From positions 61,609 through 125,608 of the forward strand of contig NZ_AKJE01000029.1 of NCBI RefSeq assembly GCF_000282495.1: DNA of 64,000 bases, in the 5' to 3' direction. How positions within the stretch are numbered: the first letter of the stretch is position 1; every line of letters begins with the position of its first letter. Below, one piece after another: positions 47,301-56,565 of this stretch. A program made the translations under genes and the position numbers. This DNA is from Pseudomonas sp. GM79. GTDB lineage: Bacteria; Pseudomonadota; Gammaproteobacteria; Pseudomonadales; Pseudomonadaceae. The notes below the pieces were generated by a model. That model worked only from the letters and a program-made list of their open reading frames with translations, was not told the origin of the DNA and searched no databases.

Positions 47301-47943
47301 GATGACCTGGATCGTCGATAAAACCACACTGATTGCCAACAAGCCGGGAGAGAAGGCGGTCTTCACCGTTACCGTCACCGACGCCAACCTCAGCCCCCTG
47401 AGCGGTGTGACCGTTTACTGGCAAAGCAGCCTTGGCGTGATCAGCAAATCCGATACCGACCCCAGTGGTGTCGCGACCGCCGAGTTCGTACCGGGCAACA
47501 TCATGGGCACCGCCACGCTGTATTGCTGGCTGGATCTGCTGGAGAAACTGCAGGCCGCGACCCTCATCATCGGCCCTGATCCGGCAACGTTGGAGTTCCC
47601 GTCGATGCTCATGTCCGAGGTGCCCGATCGCGAGGTGCCGTTCGGTCAGAGCATCGAGTTGTTCGCCGTGATGAAGGATCGTTTTACCAATCTCGGTATC
47701 GGCATTCCGGTTCGCTGGGGCTGGGAAGCGATTCCCGACGAGTCGGGCATTGCCAGGGACAACCCGCAACTGACGATCCGCCCGGACGATGCATTGACCA
47801 ATGATAAGGGGCTGACGCAGGTAGATGTGTCTTCTGCCACGGGCGGCACCTTCGAGGTCAAGATCGATATTGAGCTGCCGGGCAACAATACAGTCGCGTT
47901 GTTTGAATACATCACCTTCGCTGGCCCTCCTCTACTCCGTTAG
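44314..47943 (+). CDS. Tc toxin A subunit, N-terminal half (TcaA-like) with C-terminal Big-like domains
   Basis: 1209 residues; AAGGAG is 7 bases before the ATG. The first part holds the Tc toxin N-terminal (VRP1-type) region with FRPNFDLMCPPNALESWTSP followed by AAYLIDLLRWIRDRIETEAD, as in TcaA. The middle is mostly helical (LTVKQICSGLGIDLYTYRHL, LLMLATLGGVSWVNALAG). From about residue 1005 two Big/invasin-like domains follow (VTDANLSPLSGVTVYWQSSL and VKDRF-like MKDRFTNLGIGIPVRWGWEA). TcA normally is one 2500-residue pentameric pore; here it is split, with the C-terminal half in the next gene 68 bp later. The Big-like tail resembles repeats of the protein at 52162. Confidence 0.88.
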   Translation: MTTSPNRPSLQLFNQLFDVQRSKEYSALKEYLDDGGAFFSLVEKGARGLERDFNVSAQDAQRFIRAANALAIVVRRQFIERTSCLDEATPYQPSSGLLSIVAGPSYEELFRPNFDLMCPPNALESWTSPAAYLIDLLRWIRDRIETEADGNEIPLHERRHDLKSLMVDANAVYQPASAVDIIVSVLEAFIKEHKPSVADVDEAMSTAHYPNTLPYYRDWTTINHVARLHGMSVGNMARTVDLSFPYFLQHNAKSEESGRALLHGSRLGPYQREMLTEPLLDSLDTEELAPFYRLNFGSHGFDHWQNLNQVKYFCERTNRLALDIEQLLSIRSFVPLRSPNAPDVPLAAEAYQSGSVYINGGLPPSLGIDFRGSISLHRFTQDPHTSSARYDRMNRKIRLDQWLNLPTEHVDALLVAAIKAEDPGAPYLITDKTLQALGLFQDLRERYGCLAEDFAVFIGELSVYGRGETLSSFDRAFNAQALFSTPLQLDGGEFPVFPEPGVETLTVKQICSGLGIDLYTYRHLAQAIARAHTLGTLVRTAPVLSSFYRLVKIARLLGITPVEGLLMLATLGGVSWVNALAGVPRLYVDPEGVLPDTLNVIHALESCVGWCRERELPVLWMLQQVTPVVAPVASANELRLFAQVRSLYPSALLSNAALLMAGVPPLTGGADWLDLLTSLVSRSGLVLAQSPAIELDYPAFARAELDLAVRDGLGEMEPSVRLAIVDTMLAVLLQARAGQVSVVKECVAVYAGLNSELVPAVLDWADMTVYQLLFYVQELADVEEAGADVSWRLEPVIDPFLGRLAEVRRRSAVVVRLELSVELLEDYLSYGYDAWLGSSDKHELTVRTLYYLTVLVRAFGLSQQPPGRLLEYLRAVDALPDPLTGDALSLAREAAAIRLAAFFGWSVQDVRECASQVGNSIGVIRTLTELDLLIRVRVLASANNMDAETIFLMGLLPQALGREAYATAAEHALQSLNETPEELIPDLEEALGQVARMTWIVDKTTLIANKPGEKAVFTVTVTDANLSPLSGVTVYWQSSLGVISKSDTDPSGVATAEFVPGNIMGTATLYCWLDLLEKLQAATLIIGPDPATLEFPSMLMSEVPDREVPFGQSIELFAVMKDRFTNLGIGIPVRWGWEAIPDESGIARDNPQLTIRPDDALTNDKGLTQVDVSSATGGTFEVKIDIELPGNNTVALFEYITFAGPPLLR

Positions 47944-48011
47944 GGCGTGCAGCCGGCCGGGGTGCACCTGTCCGGTGGTCAATGAGGAAACTTATTCCGG
48001 GAGCGGGAAAC

Positions 48012-51000
48012 ATGGATAACAACAAACTGGCTGAACTGTTCGAACAGCGCCGTAATGCCTTGGTCAGCTTTGCCATCGGGCAGGTCCGAAAAAATTTGCC
48101 TGGGGATGCAGATGACAGATTCAACTTCGTCAGGACCCCCGGCGATTTGTTTGAACTGTTGCGCCTGGATCCGCTGGATCGGTATCAGGTGCAAAACACC
48201 CGTGTGGCCGAGGCCATCAGCTGCGCGCAGAACTTTATCCATGCCGCTTACCGCAAGCTGGAGCCGGGCTACGCAACGCATGAGTTCGACAAACAGCATC
48301 TGAAACTGTGGGAACTCTACGGCAACTATGGTGACTGGCAGGCGCTGCAGATCATTGGCGCCTACCCGGAAAATTTCATCACCCCCTTTGTGCGCCAACG
48401 CAAGACCAGCCTGTTCAAGACCCTGGAAAACAACCTGAACCAAACGCGGCTGAGCATGGACTCGGTGCTGTCGGCATTACGCGATTATCTGCACGAGTTC
48501 GAGCAGATCTGTTGCCTGGATGTTATCAGTTGCTTTATGGACGGCCCAACGCCTGCCAATGCCGATTATTACTTTGTCGGGCGCCAGCTCGTGGCGCCTT
48601 TTCAGTACTACTGGCGCAAGGCTGAGGTGGAGCTGACCAGCCAGAGCAGGACGATAAACCCCGCCGCATGGAGCGAGTGGCAACCAGTGGACATCCCCGT
48701 CGGCGCCAGAGTTCTGGACATGCGTTCAGTGTTCTGGAATGGCCGTTTGTGCCTGGTCTGGGCAGAGTGGCAGGACAAGGTCGAGGGCACCGAGGGGGCG
48801 TTTCTGCCGTACAAGCTTGATGTTTTCCTGGCGTTCAAAGGTCAAAACGATCAGTGGTCGGCACCGCTGTCATTGTTCCACGATGAACCATACGACGATG
48901 TGTCCGACGGCTGTCGGCTGATTGCGACGGTATGGGTGGATCAGCAATACACCAAAGGCCGGCTGGGGGTTTTGTTGACCAATCGTTTACCTGAGGAAAA
49001 CGAGGACAACGAGTACAGCGCGTACATGGTGCACGATGTGCTGTTGCGTCCGGTGGCGAATGACGATGGGAGATGGCTGGATATCCTGGCCGACAATCGT
49101 TTTGTCAGCTCTGAAGTGGTGCAGCACCCCGTGCAGTTGGAGAGCCTGACGATTAACGAGTCGGTGGAGGTCGCGGGCAGCCTGACGGAGTTCTACTCGT
49201 TGCAGGCACTGGCGCTGACTGTGGGCACGCAGGATGTACTGTTTGTGCGGGGTGTTTGTGCAAAGACAACCGTCACAGATGGTGGCGAATCCACCTTTGA
49301 CTTGAAACTTCTGGATGGCACCGGAGATGATCCTGCCCCAGTCGAAGATAATTTTCCCGGCGCGGGCCAGTGGGCAACCGCGTGGATAGCGGTTAAACGG
49401 GACAGGGGTGGGTTCACTGGCCGCCTCACCTTTACGTTCGGCGAAAACAATACGGAAATGAGCTACGGCCGCAAAAAGTTCGAGGTAACGGTGGGTGAGG
49501 TCAAAGACTTTCTCCCGCCGGCCCTCGACAAGACCGACCCGGCGGGGGCGCAGTTTCTCAAGTTTCTCTCTCTGCCGGGAATCAACAAGGGATTTATCTC
49601 TGTACGGCTGAACTCATTGTTTGGCCCCGAACTGGTACAGCGTGCCAACGTTTCCGTCGACGCCGTCATGGATTGGTCTACCCAACATCTGCCGGAACCC
49701 GTATTGATCGGCGTCCAGGAGCCCAATGGCGCATTCGACGGCGCCAATGGTTTGTTCTTCTGGGAGCTGTTCTTCCATGTGCCGCACCTGGTGGCCGCCC
49801 GTCTGAGCGAGGAAAACCGTTTTCAGGAGGCGCAACAATGGCTGCACTACCTGTTCGATCCGCAGGCACCGGCCAAGCGCTTGCCGGAAGACCCGGATTA
49901 CGTTCCGGACCGACCTCTGTACTGGCGATGCCGGCCCCTGATGTCAGCGGGCAACCCTGGCCATGAAGTGCTCTATCCCACCGATCCGGATGCGATTGGT
50001 TACGGCGCTCCCCGGCATTTTCGGATCGTGGCTTTTATCGATTATGTGAAAAACCTCGTGGCCTGGGGCGACTGGTATTACCGCCAGCTCACCCGTGACA
50101 GTCTGGTGGCTGCCAAGTTGTGTTACGTCCAGGCCGAGTTCCTGATGGGCAAGCCACCCAGCGCCCGGACCGTCTCGCGCTGGGCGCCGGCCAGCGTGGC
50201 CGACCTCATGGACAGGACACTGTCCCGACCAGCGCTGGAGCGTTTCGAGCGTGAGCTTGATCTGCCTTTGGGGGAGGTGCCGGCGGCTGCCGAGTCGATC
50301 CCGCCCCTCGGCTTGTTGGCGGTTGATGGTTTTGCGCAACCGATCAATGACCAATTGCTGAAAATGTACGATCTGCCCGCCCAGCGCCTGTTCAATTTGC
50401 GCCACAACCTGACGCTCGATGGGCGGCCTATGGAGGTGCCGTTCTTCAGCCCGATGACCGACCCTAATCAACTGCTGCGTGACTTGGCGGCCGGTGGCAG
50501 TGGCACGCAACGCCCGATGGGCGGACAACAGCAGGTGGTGGCCTTCCGCTGGCGCGTGATGTACGAGGCCGCGCTGCGTGCGGTGCAGACCCTGCAGGAA
50601 TATGGTGGCCAGGTATTGCGCCTGCTGGAGCAACGCGACCGGGCGGAAATGGAAGAAGACCAGCAACGTTATCTGGTCGAGGCGGGAGACTACGCCAAGA
50701 GCACACAGGAGCAAACGATCGCCCAATTGGAGGCCAGCGCGGTGGCGCTGACACAGAGCCGGGCGCTGGCGCAGGAACGGGCCAACGCTTACGCACTGCG
50801 CTTTGATGAGAACGTGTCGGCAGTTGAATACGATGTGATGGATCAGCTGCTGTCGTCCAAACAAATGGGTTTGGCTTCCAAGGCGATCAAGGGCGGCGGT
50901 GCTGTTATTGCCTCGTTGCCAAACATCTTCGGCTTATCCAATGGCGGCCATCGTGGGGACAAGTTGGCCGACGCCATTGTGTATGGGCTTGAACTTGCCT

Positions 51001-52169
51001 CCATGGCCCTGCAAATCGACGCTGATAAAAACGCCACCACCGAAGGCTATCGCCGTCGACGCAATGAATGGGCGTTGCAACGTGATCAGGCGCTGGCCGA
51101 GGTGCGGGTGCTCGATGAGCAAATTACCGCCCAGGGACACGCCGTGGATGCGGCCCGCACCACCCTCAGCCAGACCCTGCACGCCAATGCCCAAGCGTTG
51201 AAACTGTACAACTTCCTTAAAAAACGCTCGACCCGGGCCGAGCTGTTCAATTGGCTGCTCGGTCAGCTCAAAGCCTTGCACTATCAGGCCTACGATGCGG
51301 TAGTGGGGCTGTGCCTGAGCACACAGGCGTCCATGAGCGCTGAAACCGGTGACTACGATGCGCAGATTGCGCTGCCGCAGGTTTGGCAAGAGGAGCGCCA
51401 CGGCCTGACGGCCGGTGAACACTTGCGGGTCTACCTGCTGCGCATGGAGCGTGAATACCTGCATCGCCATACCCGGCGTCTGGAGCTGGTGAAAACGGTT
51501 TCGTTGCGGCAGTTGTTTGACAAGGGCGAGCAGCCTGGGCAGCCCGATTGGGAGGCGGCGCTGGGTGAGCTGAAAACCACCGGCAGTCTCGAATTCAGAC
51601 TCACGCAGTTACTGTTCGACCGCGATCACCCCGGCCACTACTGCCGACAGATCAGTTCCATCGAAGTGGATCTGCCGGTATTGGTCGGGCCGTACGAAAA
51701 CGTCAAGGCCACGTTGACACAAGTCAGCAGCATGACCGCCACCAAGGCCACGACGCTGTCGGTGGAGTATCTGCACAGCACCGCCAGTAACGCGGTACCG
51801 CCGCCAGATGTGCGATTCAACTTATTGAGCGGGCAGATGATGGCGCTGTCGATGGGGGTGAATGACACCGGTATGACCAGCGCTAAACCGGACGAAGGTT
51901 TGCTCTTCCCGTTTGAGTGCACGGGCGCGATCTCCAGTTGGCGCCTGACGTTTCCGTGGGCGGACAGGGATCCGCAGGAATCGATGCTGCGATCGTTGAC
52001 CGACATCGTGCTGCGCGTGCGCTACACGGCCAGGGTCGGTGATCCGACGTTCGCCCGCAAAGTTGAAGAACTGGTTCGGGGGGGCGATCCGGATGACGCG
52101 GGGCGCCAGACCGCGCCTGTATCGCCGAAAGCCATTCGGTCAGAACAGGGAGCCGACAATCATGAGTAA
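48012..52169 (+). CDS. Tc toxin A subunit, C-terminal half (TcaB-like pore and TcB-binding part)
   Basis: 1385 residues from the ATG at 48012 (GGGAG upstream); a start 10 codons earlier is less well placed. A neuraminidase-like region (WSEWQPVDIPVGARVLDMRS, VFWNGRLCLVWAEWQDK) comes at about 225-270. The shell and receptor-binding region follows, then the pore-forming helical channel (AYALRFDENVSAVEYDVMDQ, GGAVIASLPNIFGLSNGG, through about 1100), and the C-terminal TcB-binding domain (FDRDHPGHYCRQISSIEVDL, PVLVGPYENVKATLTQ). With TcaA it should assemble the injection pore that receives TcB-TcC. The last 8 bases overlap the next gene. Confidence 0.92.
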   Translation: MDNNKLAELFEQRRNALVSFAIGQVRKNLPGDADDRFNFVRTPGDLFELLRLDPLDRYQVQNTRVAEAISCAQNFIHAAYRKLEPGYATHEFDKQHLKLWELYGNYGDWQALQIIGAYPENFITPFVRQRKTSLFKTLENNLNQTRLSMDSVLSALRDYLHEFEQICCLDVISCFMDGPTPANADYYFVGRQLVAPFQYYWRKAEVELTSQSRTINPAAWSEWQPVDIPVGARVLDMRSVFWNGRLCLVWAEWQDKVEGTEGAFLPYKLDVFLAFKGQNDQWSAPLSLFHDEPYDDVSDGCRLIATVWVDQQYTKGRLGVLLTNRLPEENEDNEYSAYMVHDVLLRPVANDDGRWLDILADNRFVSSEVVQHPVQLESLTINESVEVAGSLTEFYSLQALALTVGTQDVLFVRGVCAKTTVTDGGESTFDLKLLDGTGDDPAPVEDNFPGAGQWATAWIAVKRDRGGFTGRLTFTFGENNTEMSYGRKKFEVTVGEVKDFLPPALDKTDPAGAQFLKFLSLPGINKGFISVRLNSLFGPELVQRANVSVDAVMDWSTQHLPEPVLIGVQEPNGAFDGANGLFFWELFFHVPHLVAARLSEENRFQEAQQWLHYLFDPQAPAKRLPEDPDYVPDRPLYWRCRPLMSAGNPGHEVLYPTDPDAIGYGAPRHFRIVAFIDYVKNLVAWGDWYYRQLTRDSLVAAKLCYVQAEFLMGKPPSARTVSRWAPASVADLMDRTLSRPALERFERELDLPLGEVPAAAESIPPLGLLAVDGFAQPINDQLLKMYDLPAQRLFNLRHNLTLDGRPMEVPFFSPMTDPNQLLRDLAAGGSGTQRPMGGQQQVVAFRWRVMYEAALRAVQTLQEYGGQVLRLLEQRDRAEMEEDQQRYLVEAGDYAKSTQEQTIAQLEASAVALTQSRALAQERANAYALRFDENVSAVEYDVMDQLLSSKQMGLASKAIKGGGAVIASLPNIFGLSNGGHRGDKLADAIVYGLELASMALQIDADKNATTEGYRRRRNEWALQRDQALAEVRVLDEQITAQGHAVDAARTTLSQTLHANAQALKLYNFLKKRSTRAELFNWLLGQLKALHYQAYDAVVGLCLSTQASMSAETGDYDAQIALPQVWQEERHGLTAGEHLRVYLLRMEREYLHRHTRRLELVKTVSLRQLFDKGEQPGQPDWEAALGELKTTGSLEFRLTQLLFDRDHPGHYCRQISSIEVDLPVLVGPYENVKATLTQVSSMTATKATTLSVEYLHSTASNAVPPPDVRFNLLSGQMMALSMGVNDTGMTSAKPDEGLLFPFECTGAISSWRLTFPWADRDPQESMLRSLTDIVLRVRYTARVGDPTFARKVEELVRGGDPDDAGRQTAPVSPKAIRSEQGADNHE

Positions 52170-55100
52170 GCCGGTGATTCAGGCCAACGAAAGTCTGGTG
52201 TACAACGGCGACTTTGGTGAGTCGCTGAGGGGATGGACGAGGGGGGCGGAGAATCCAAGAGGGGTGAGTGTCAAGCTGGATACTTATGAAGGTGAACAGA
52301 TCCGTTACTTGATGGCCGTCCACCAAGGCTCGGCCAGCCAGATTATCGACGTTGCGAAAAGTCAGCGCGAGGATGTTTACTACACCTTGAGTTTTCTTTG
52401 CGAAAACACCGCTGCCTTGGTTGGCACCTTGAGCGTCAGTGTTGAAGGCGATACCGGACGGGAACAAACCATCGAATTGACCCCGACCGCACAGCGGAAC
52501 AGTCCGCTGGATTTCATTCCGGAATCCTATGATGTCCGGTTGACACTGCCTTTGGAGCAAGCTGACCGGATTCGCCTCGCTATCTTCAGTCCGGAAAACC
52601 CTCCAAACGACGAAGTGTCGGGGATCAAGATCACCCGCATCCGGATCGACCTGCATCTGGGGCCGCTAGAGCTGCAAGGTCTGATGCTGGATGAGCAACA
52701 ACTGCCCGCCGCGCGTCCGCTGTACCTGTGCCTGGGGGCTTCGGCCAGTCTGGCGCACAGGTTCAGTTGCACGCCAGTGGCTGATAATCCCTGGCTGGAC
52801 ACCAAGGCGGCGCTGGTCAGTGACGATAACCCGCAAGGGGCGATTATCGCGCAGCCCGCAATGGGGGTTAATCATCCCCTGGATGATCAATGGATCTTGG
52901 ATTGCCCGTTGATCGAAGGTGATGAACCCCATCTGTTCACCTTGAACCTGATTAACCGCTACACCGCCGACACCTATCCGATCCAGGCGTCATTGGGGCA
53001 TCACCGTCTGGTGTTTCGTGAGCGTCTGGAACCGGCGTATTTTCCGGTGCTCGAGTACGGGCAAAGCGTGCGCGTGGGCGTGCAGGTGGCGTCGTATTAC
53101 ACCGGCCAGGCGCTTGGTGGAAGGACGGTCAACTGGGGATTAAGTGGCCAGTCACGAACCACGGCTGTGGTCACGGATGACGAGGGGTGGGCGTATTTCG
53201 AGGTTCAATCGACCTTGGTCGGTGCAGGTGTGTTTGTCCTTGAGGCTTCGGTGCAAAGCCCGTATTACGCAGGCGGCGTGGTGACTGAGGAGATGCAGGT
53301 GCATGTGCTCGCCACCGATCCCTGGAAAACCGTGTTGGCGGTGGTTGAGGGGACATCGACCTTGTGGCCCGAGAAGACCGGCTATCCCAACCGCGGATCG
53401 ACCTACCATCTGGGCTTGGGATTACCCGCTGACAGCCCTTTGCACGGCACGGAAGTGGCACTGCGCTGGGAGGGGGATTTCTCTTACGAGCAGTTAGGTG
53501 TGCAGGTGCAGCCTGAACTGGAAGAGCCTGTCCCCGTGGGAGCAGCGGATCTGTCGTGGGATCTGATTTGTGCGGATCGGCTCGACGGTCGCTTCCAATT
53601 GCAGTTGGTGTGCTCGAAATTGCTGCTGCCTTCAGAAAAAAAACCGATGTCGCTGGCGCGCAATCAGGTGCGTATCGGCGAGGTACAGGAAGCCAACAAA
53701 GTTGCGGTGCTGGATGAAGGCGACAGTGTGTTGTTGCGGGTGCAGGTACTGCATGAGCTGAACGGCGGACCGGGTGATCCGGTGAACAACGCCTTGGCGG
53801 ACTGGATAACGCCGGATGGCACGATCCCCACCGTTACCGGTGCCGGTGGCTGGGCCAGCGTGCTCTACCGGCCGACACGGGCCGGCGATCAGGTGGTGAC
53901 CGCCAGGGTCAGGGCCCATGCGGAGGCGGTGGCCGTAGATCACTCATTTGATGTGGAGGCACTGGCCACCAGTCCCTGGAAAAACCAGGTCGTCATAACG
54001 CTCGACAATGTGGCAGTCGATCTCGTCGAGTTGGGGCTGCTGTGCCGGCGGGGAGCAGTGCACACCTTGAAAGTCCTGCCCATGGCCAGCAGTTCCCTGC
54101 TCAACCAGCCGGTGACGCTGAACTGGCGAGGTGTCCCTCTGTCCATCGGGCTCACCATCAGCGATATCGGCACACCCCGAACGTTGGGGGCGCAAGGCCT
54201 GGAATGGACGTTCAGCTCTCAGCAGGCTTCCAGCTTCAGCCGTCTGTTCACCCTGCAATTGTCCAGCCCGGTGCTGCAATCGCCACGGGATCTGGTCGGT
54301 CGTCTGATTGCCTCGGATCTGGCGGACGAGCTGTCGGTGATGCTCGATCAGGTAGCCGCCACACCAGGTGACACTCTATTTCCTTGTCTGAGGGCCGAGC
54401 ACGCGTTCCGGCTCTTGCCTAATGCCTTAAGCCCACTGACAGGGCTGGATGTTGAGCTGGATTGGCAAGGCACGCCGGTCGATGAGTTGCACGCGAGTAT
54501 CGAACCGCCGCTGGGCATCGTGCAGCGTTTGAGTGATGGCGGCGTTTCATGGGCCCTGGATTTCACCTCAAGCTCAATCGATGGCGAGTTCTCCCTGGCG
54601 CTGCAATTGCCCCGACTAGCGGGCATCACCACGGCCAATCCAATGCACCTGGGCCACAACAAACTGCGGATCGTGGCCCATCGGGAGGCCGCCGTAGATC
54701 CGGTCATCGAGCAGGACACTGCCTGGCAGTGGGTGAAAGTAGTGTCGGCGTTCAGCGGTCAGCCGGTCGCGCAGGCCGAGGTGATGTGGACGGCGCAAGG
54801 GCAATCCTTGGTCGTCGCCAGCGATGAACATGGCTGGTCAGGTTATGCCTTCGCCCCGGCCCGTGCCGGAGATCATCCTATTGAAGCCTGCGTGCTCAGT
54901 CGTTTTGACGGTTACGAGGAACAGCGTTCTGTGTCGGTCACGGCGCTGGCGAGCGATCCCTGGGCAGGCGTGCTGGTACGTTTTGATGGTCGGGCCGCAC
55001 AACCCTGGGGTGGGCAGACGTACTTTCCACGGCGCAAGGGTGAGCACCTTATCGAAGTCCTGGCCGAACAAGGCAACCCGCTGCTGGACCGGCAGTTGAC

Positions 55101-56490
55101 CCTTGGCCTGACGGGTACCGGGCCTTCGGCGCTGGGGCTGAGCTTCCAGGGGCCCGGGCTCGGCGTGCCACGCTGGTTTTCCAGTGTCGGTTTGCAATAC
55201 ACCTTTAAGTGCGGTGATTTGAAGGATGGCGGTTTCGCCTTGCGCCTGGCGGCCGAGCGATTGGCCAACCTGTCACCGGCCAATGCCATGTCGTTGGGGG
55301 TGGGGTCGCAGGTACTGGACATCAGCGCGAGTGCCAATGTGCATCAGGTGCTGGACTGGGAAGAGGAACTGGTCGAACAAGTGACGGTGCTCTCGACAAC
55401 CACCGGTAAGACCATCGTGGGGGAGATGGTGACGTGGTATCACGCGGATCTGGGCCGCGTGACCAGCCAGACCGATTTCTACGGGGTGGCCAGGATCCGT
55501 TTCCGGCCGCGCACGCCAGGCGCGTCTGTGCTGATTGCCACTGTAGGGGATGAGCTGCGTTCTGTGTCGGTTTCGCTACCGTTTACCGTGAACGAACCTC
55601 GGAAAATACAGGCGCTGGTCAGCCCGCAGTCAAGCGGTTATCCAGGGAAGGAGGTCTCGGCGACGGCGACCGTGGTTTCCGCCAGGACAGGCGAACCGCT
55701 GTCGGGCGTGGAAGTGATGTGGGAATACACGGGCGTCTCGCTTGCACCGACGATGACGAATGCTGATGGAGTGGCAACGGTCTTGTTCAAGCTTCCTATG
55801 AAAAGCGATGCGTTGATGGCCAGTGTGCGGGGGGGCGTTGGCGGGTGGGATGTGGCGCAGTTATTGATTACGGTGTTGGCGGATGAGCCTGTTCTTGAAG
55901 ACATCAACAGTGATACCCCAACGATTCGTCTGGGTGACGATGTGATCGCTTGGGTAAAAGTGGTGGGTCGCAATGGCGGTGTTGAAATGGAGAATGTTGA
56001 GGTTACCTGGCGTTTTCCAGATCAGGTGTTGCTGCCTTCATCATCCGATAAGAATGGAATCGCAAGCGTCACGTTCAAGCCTGACAAGCTTGGAACCTAC
56101 GACCTTACTGCGACGCTGGAGAGCAGTAACCCGAGTTCCGTTGCACGGGTCACCATCATGGAAGCGTGGCATGTCGAGATAACGGAGCTAACGCCTTCGG
56201 GCGGATATTATTACCTTATTGGGGGATATCCTACGGTTCGAGCCATTGTTGCTTCCAAATTTACTCAGCAGCCTGCGCAAGGAATAGAAGTATTTTGGTT
56301 TAGAAATGGAAATTCGGCGGCACCGGCGACACACACCAATCTGGATGGTTTGACTAGCAAAAACTTTGGGCCTCTCGCCGCTGGAGTGACACGTATTCGT
56401 GCTCAGGTGAGGGATCCGCAGGGCAATGTTCTCAGTGAAAAATACTGTGACCTGATCGCTATGAATCGCCCTTGGCCAGTGAATCAATGA
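52162..56490 (+). CDS. Giant protein with carbohydrate-binding-like N-terminus and Big/invasin-like repeats
   Basis: 1442 residues; AGGGAG precedes an ATG that overlaps the TcaB stop by 8 bp, so translation is coupled to the toxin. Residues 1-165 look like a galactose-binding or CBM-type jelly roll (SLVYNGDFGESLRGWTRGAE, SASQIIDVAKSQREDVYYTL). Then three units opening DPWK/SPWK/DPWA alternate with at least seven Big-like domains, e.g. TGQALGGRTVNWGLSGQ, TGKTIVGEMVTWYHADLGRV, TGEPLSGVEVMWEYTGVSLA. No signal peptide or anchor is seen. The final repeat (from about 55860) has lower GC. It probably associates with the Tc complex, perhaps for glycan or cell binding; this is inference. Confidence 0.85.
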   Translation: MSKPVIQANESLVYNGDFGESLRGWTRGAENPRGVSVKLDTYEGEQIRYLMAVHQGSASQIIDVAKSQREDVYYTLSFLCENTAALVGTLSVSVEGDTGREQTIELTPTAQRNSPLDFIPESYDVRLTLPLEQADRIRLAIFSPENPPNDEVSGIKITRIRIDLHLGPLELQGLMLDEQQLPAARPLYLCLGASASLAHRFSCTPVADNPWLDTKAALVSDDNPQGAIIAQPAMGVNHPLDDQWILDCPLIEGDEPHLFTLNLINRYTADTYPIQASLGHHRLVFRERLEPAYFPVLEYGQSVRVGVQVASYYTGQALGGRTVNWGLSGQSRTTAVVTDDEGWAYFEVQSTLVGAGVFVLEASVQSPYYAGGVVTEEMQVHVLATDPWKTVLAVVEGTSTLWPEKTGYPNRGSTYHLGLGLPADSPLHGTEVALRWEGDFSYEQLGVQVQPELEEPVPVGAADLSWDLICADRLDGRFQLQLVCSKLLLPSEKKPMSLARNQVRIGEVQEANKVAVLDEGDSVLLRVQVLHELNGGPGDPVNNALADWITPDGTIPTVTGAGGWASVLYRPTRAGDQVVTARVRAHAEAVAVDHSFDVEALATSPWKNQVVITLDNVAVDLVELGLLCRRGAVHTLKVLPMASSSLLNQPVTLNWRGVPLSIGLTISDIGTPRTLGAQGLEWTFSSQQASSFSRLFTLQLSSPVLQSPRDLVGRLIASDLADELSVMLDQVAATPGDTLFPCLRAEHAFRLLPNALSPLTGLDVELDWQGTPVDELHASIEPPLGIVQRLSDGGVSWALDFTSSSIDGEFSLALQLPRLAGITTANPMHLGHNKLRIVAHREAAVDPVIEQDTAWQWVKVVSAFSGQPVAQAEVMWTAQGQSLVVASDEHGWSGYAFAPARAGDHPIEACVLSRFDGYEEQRSVSVTALASDPWAGVLVRFDGRAAQPWGGQTYFPRRKGEHLIEVLAEQGNPLLDRQLTLGLTGTGPSALGLSFQGPGLGVPRWFSSVGLQYTFKCGDLKDGGFALRLAAERLANLSPANAMSLGVGSQVLDISASANVHQVLDWEEELVEQVTVLSTTTGKTIVGEMVTWYHADLGRVTSQTDFYGVARIRFRPRTPGASVLIATVGDELRSVSVSLPFTVNEPRKIQALVSPQSSGYPGKEVSATATVVSARTGEPLSGVEVMWEYTGVSLAPTMTNADGVATVLFKLPMKSDALMASVRGGVGGWDVAQLLITVLADEPVLEDINSDTPTIRLGDDVIAWVKVVGRNGGVEMENVEVTWRFPDQVLLPSSSDKNGIASVTFKPDKLGTYDLTATLESSNPSSVARVTIMEAWHVEITELTPSGGYYYLIGGYPTVRAIVASKFTQQPAQGIEVFWFRNGNSAAPATHTNLDGLTSKNFGPLAAGVTRIRAQVRDPQGNVLSEKYCDLIAMNRPWPVNQ

Positions 56491-56565
56491 TGGTTTCGTG
56501 AATGAGGCTGTGATCGAAGATGGCGGTGATGAGCTGAGTCTCTGGTGTTTTGTCATGAAGTCTCT

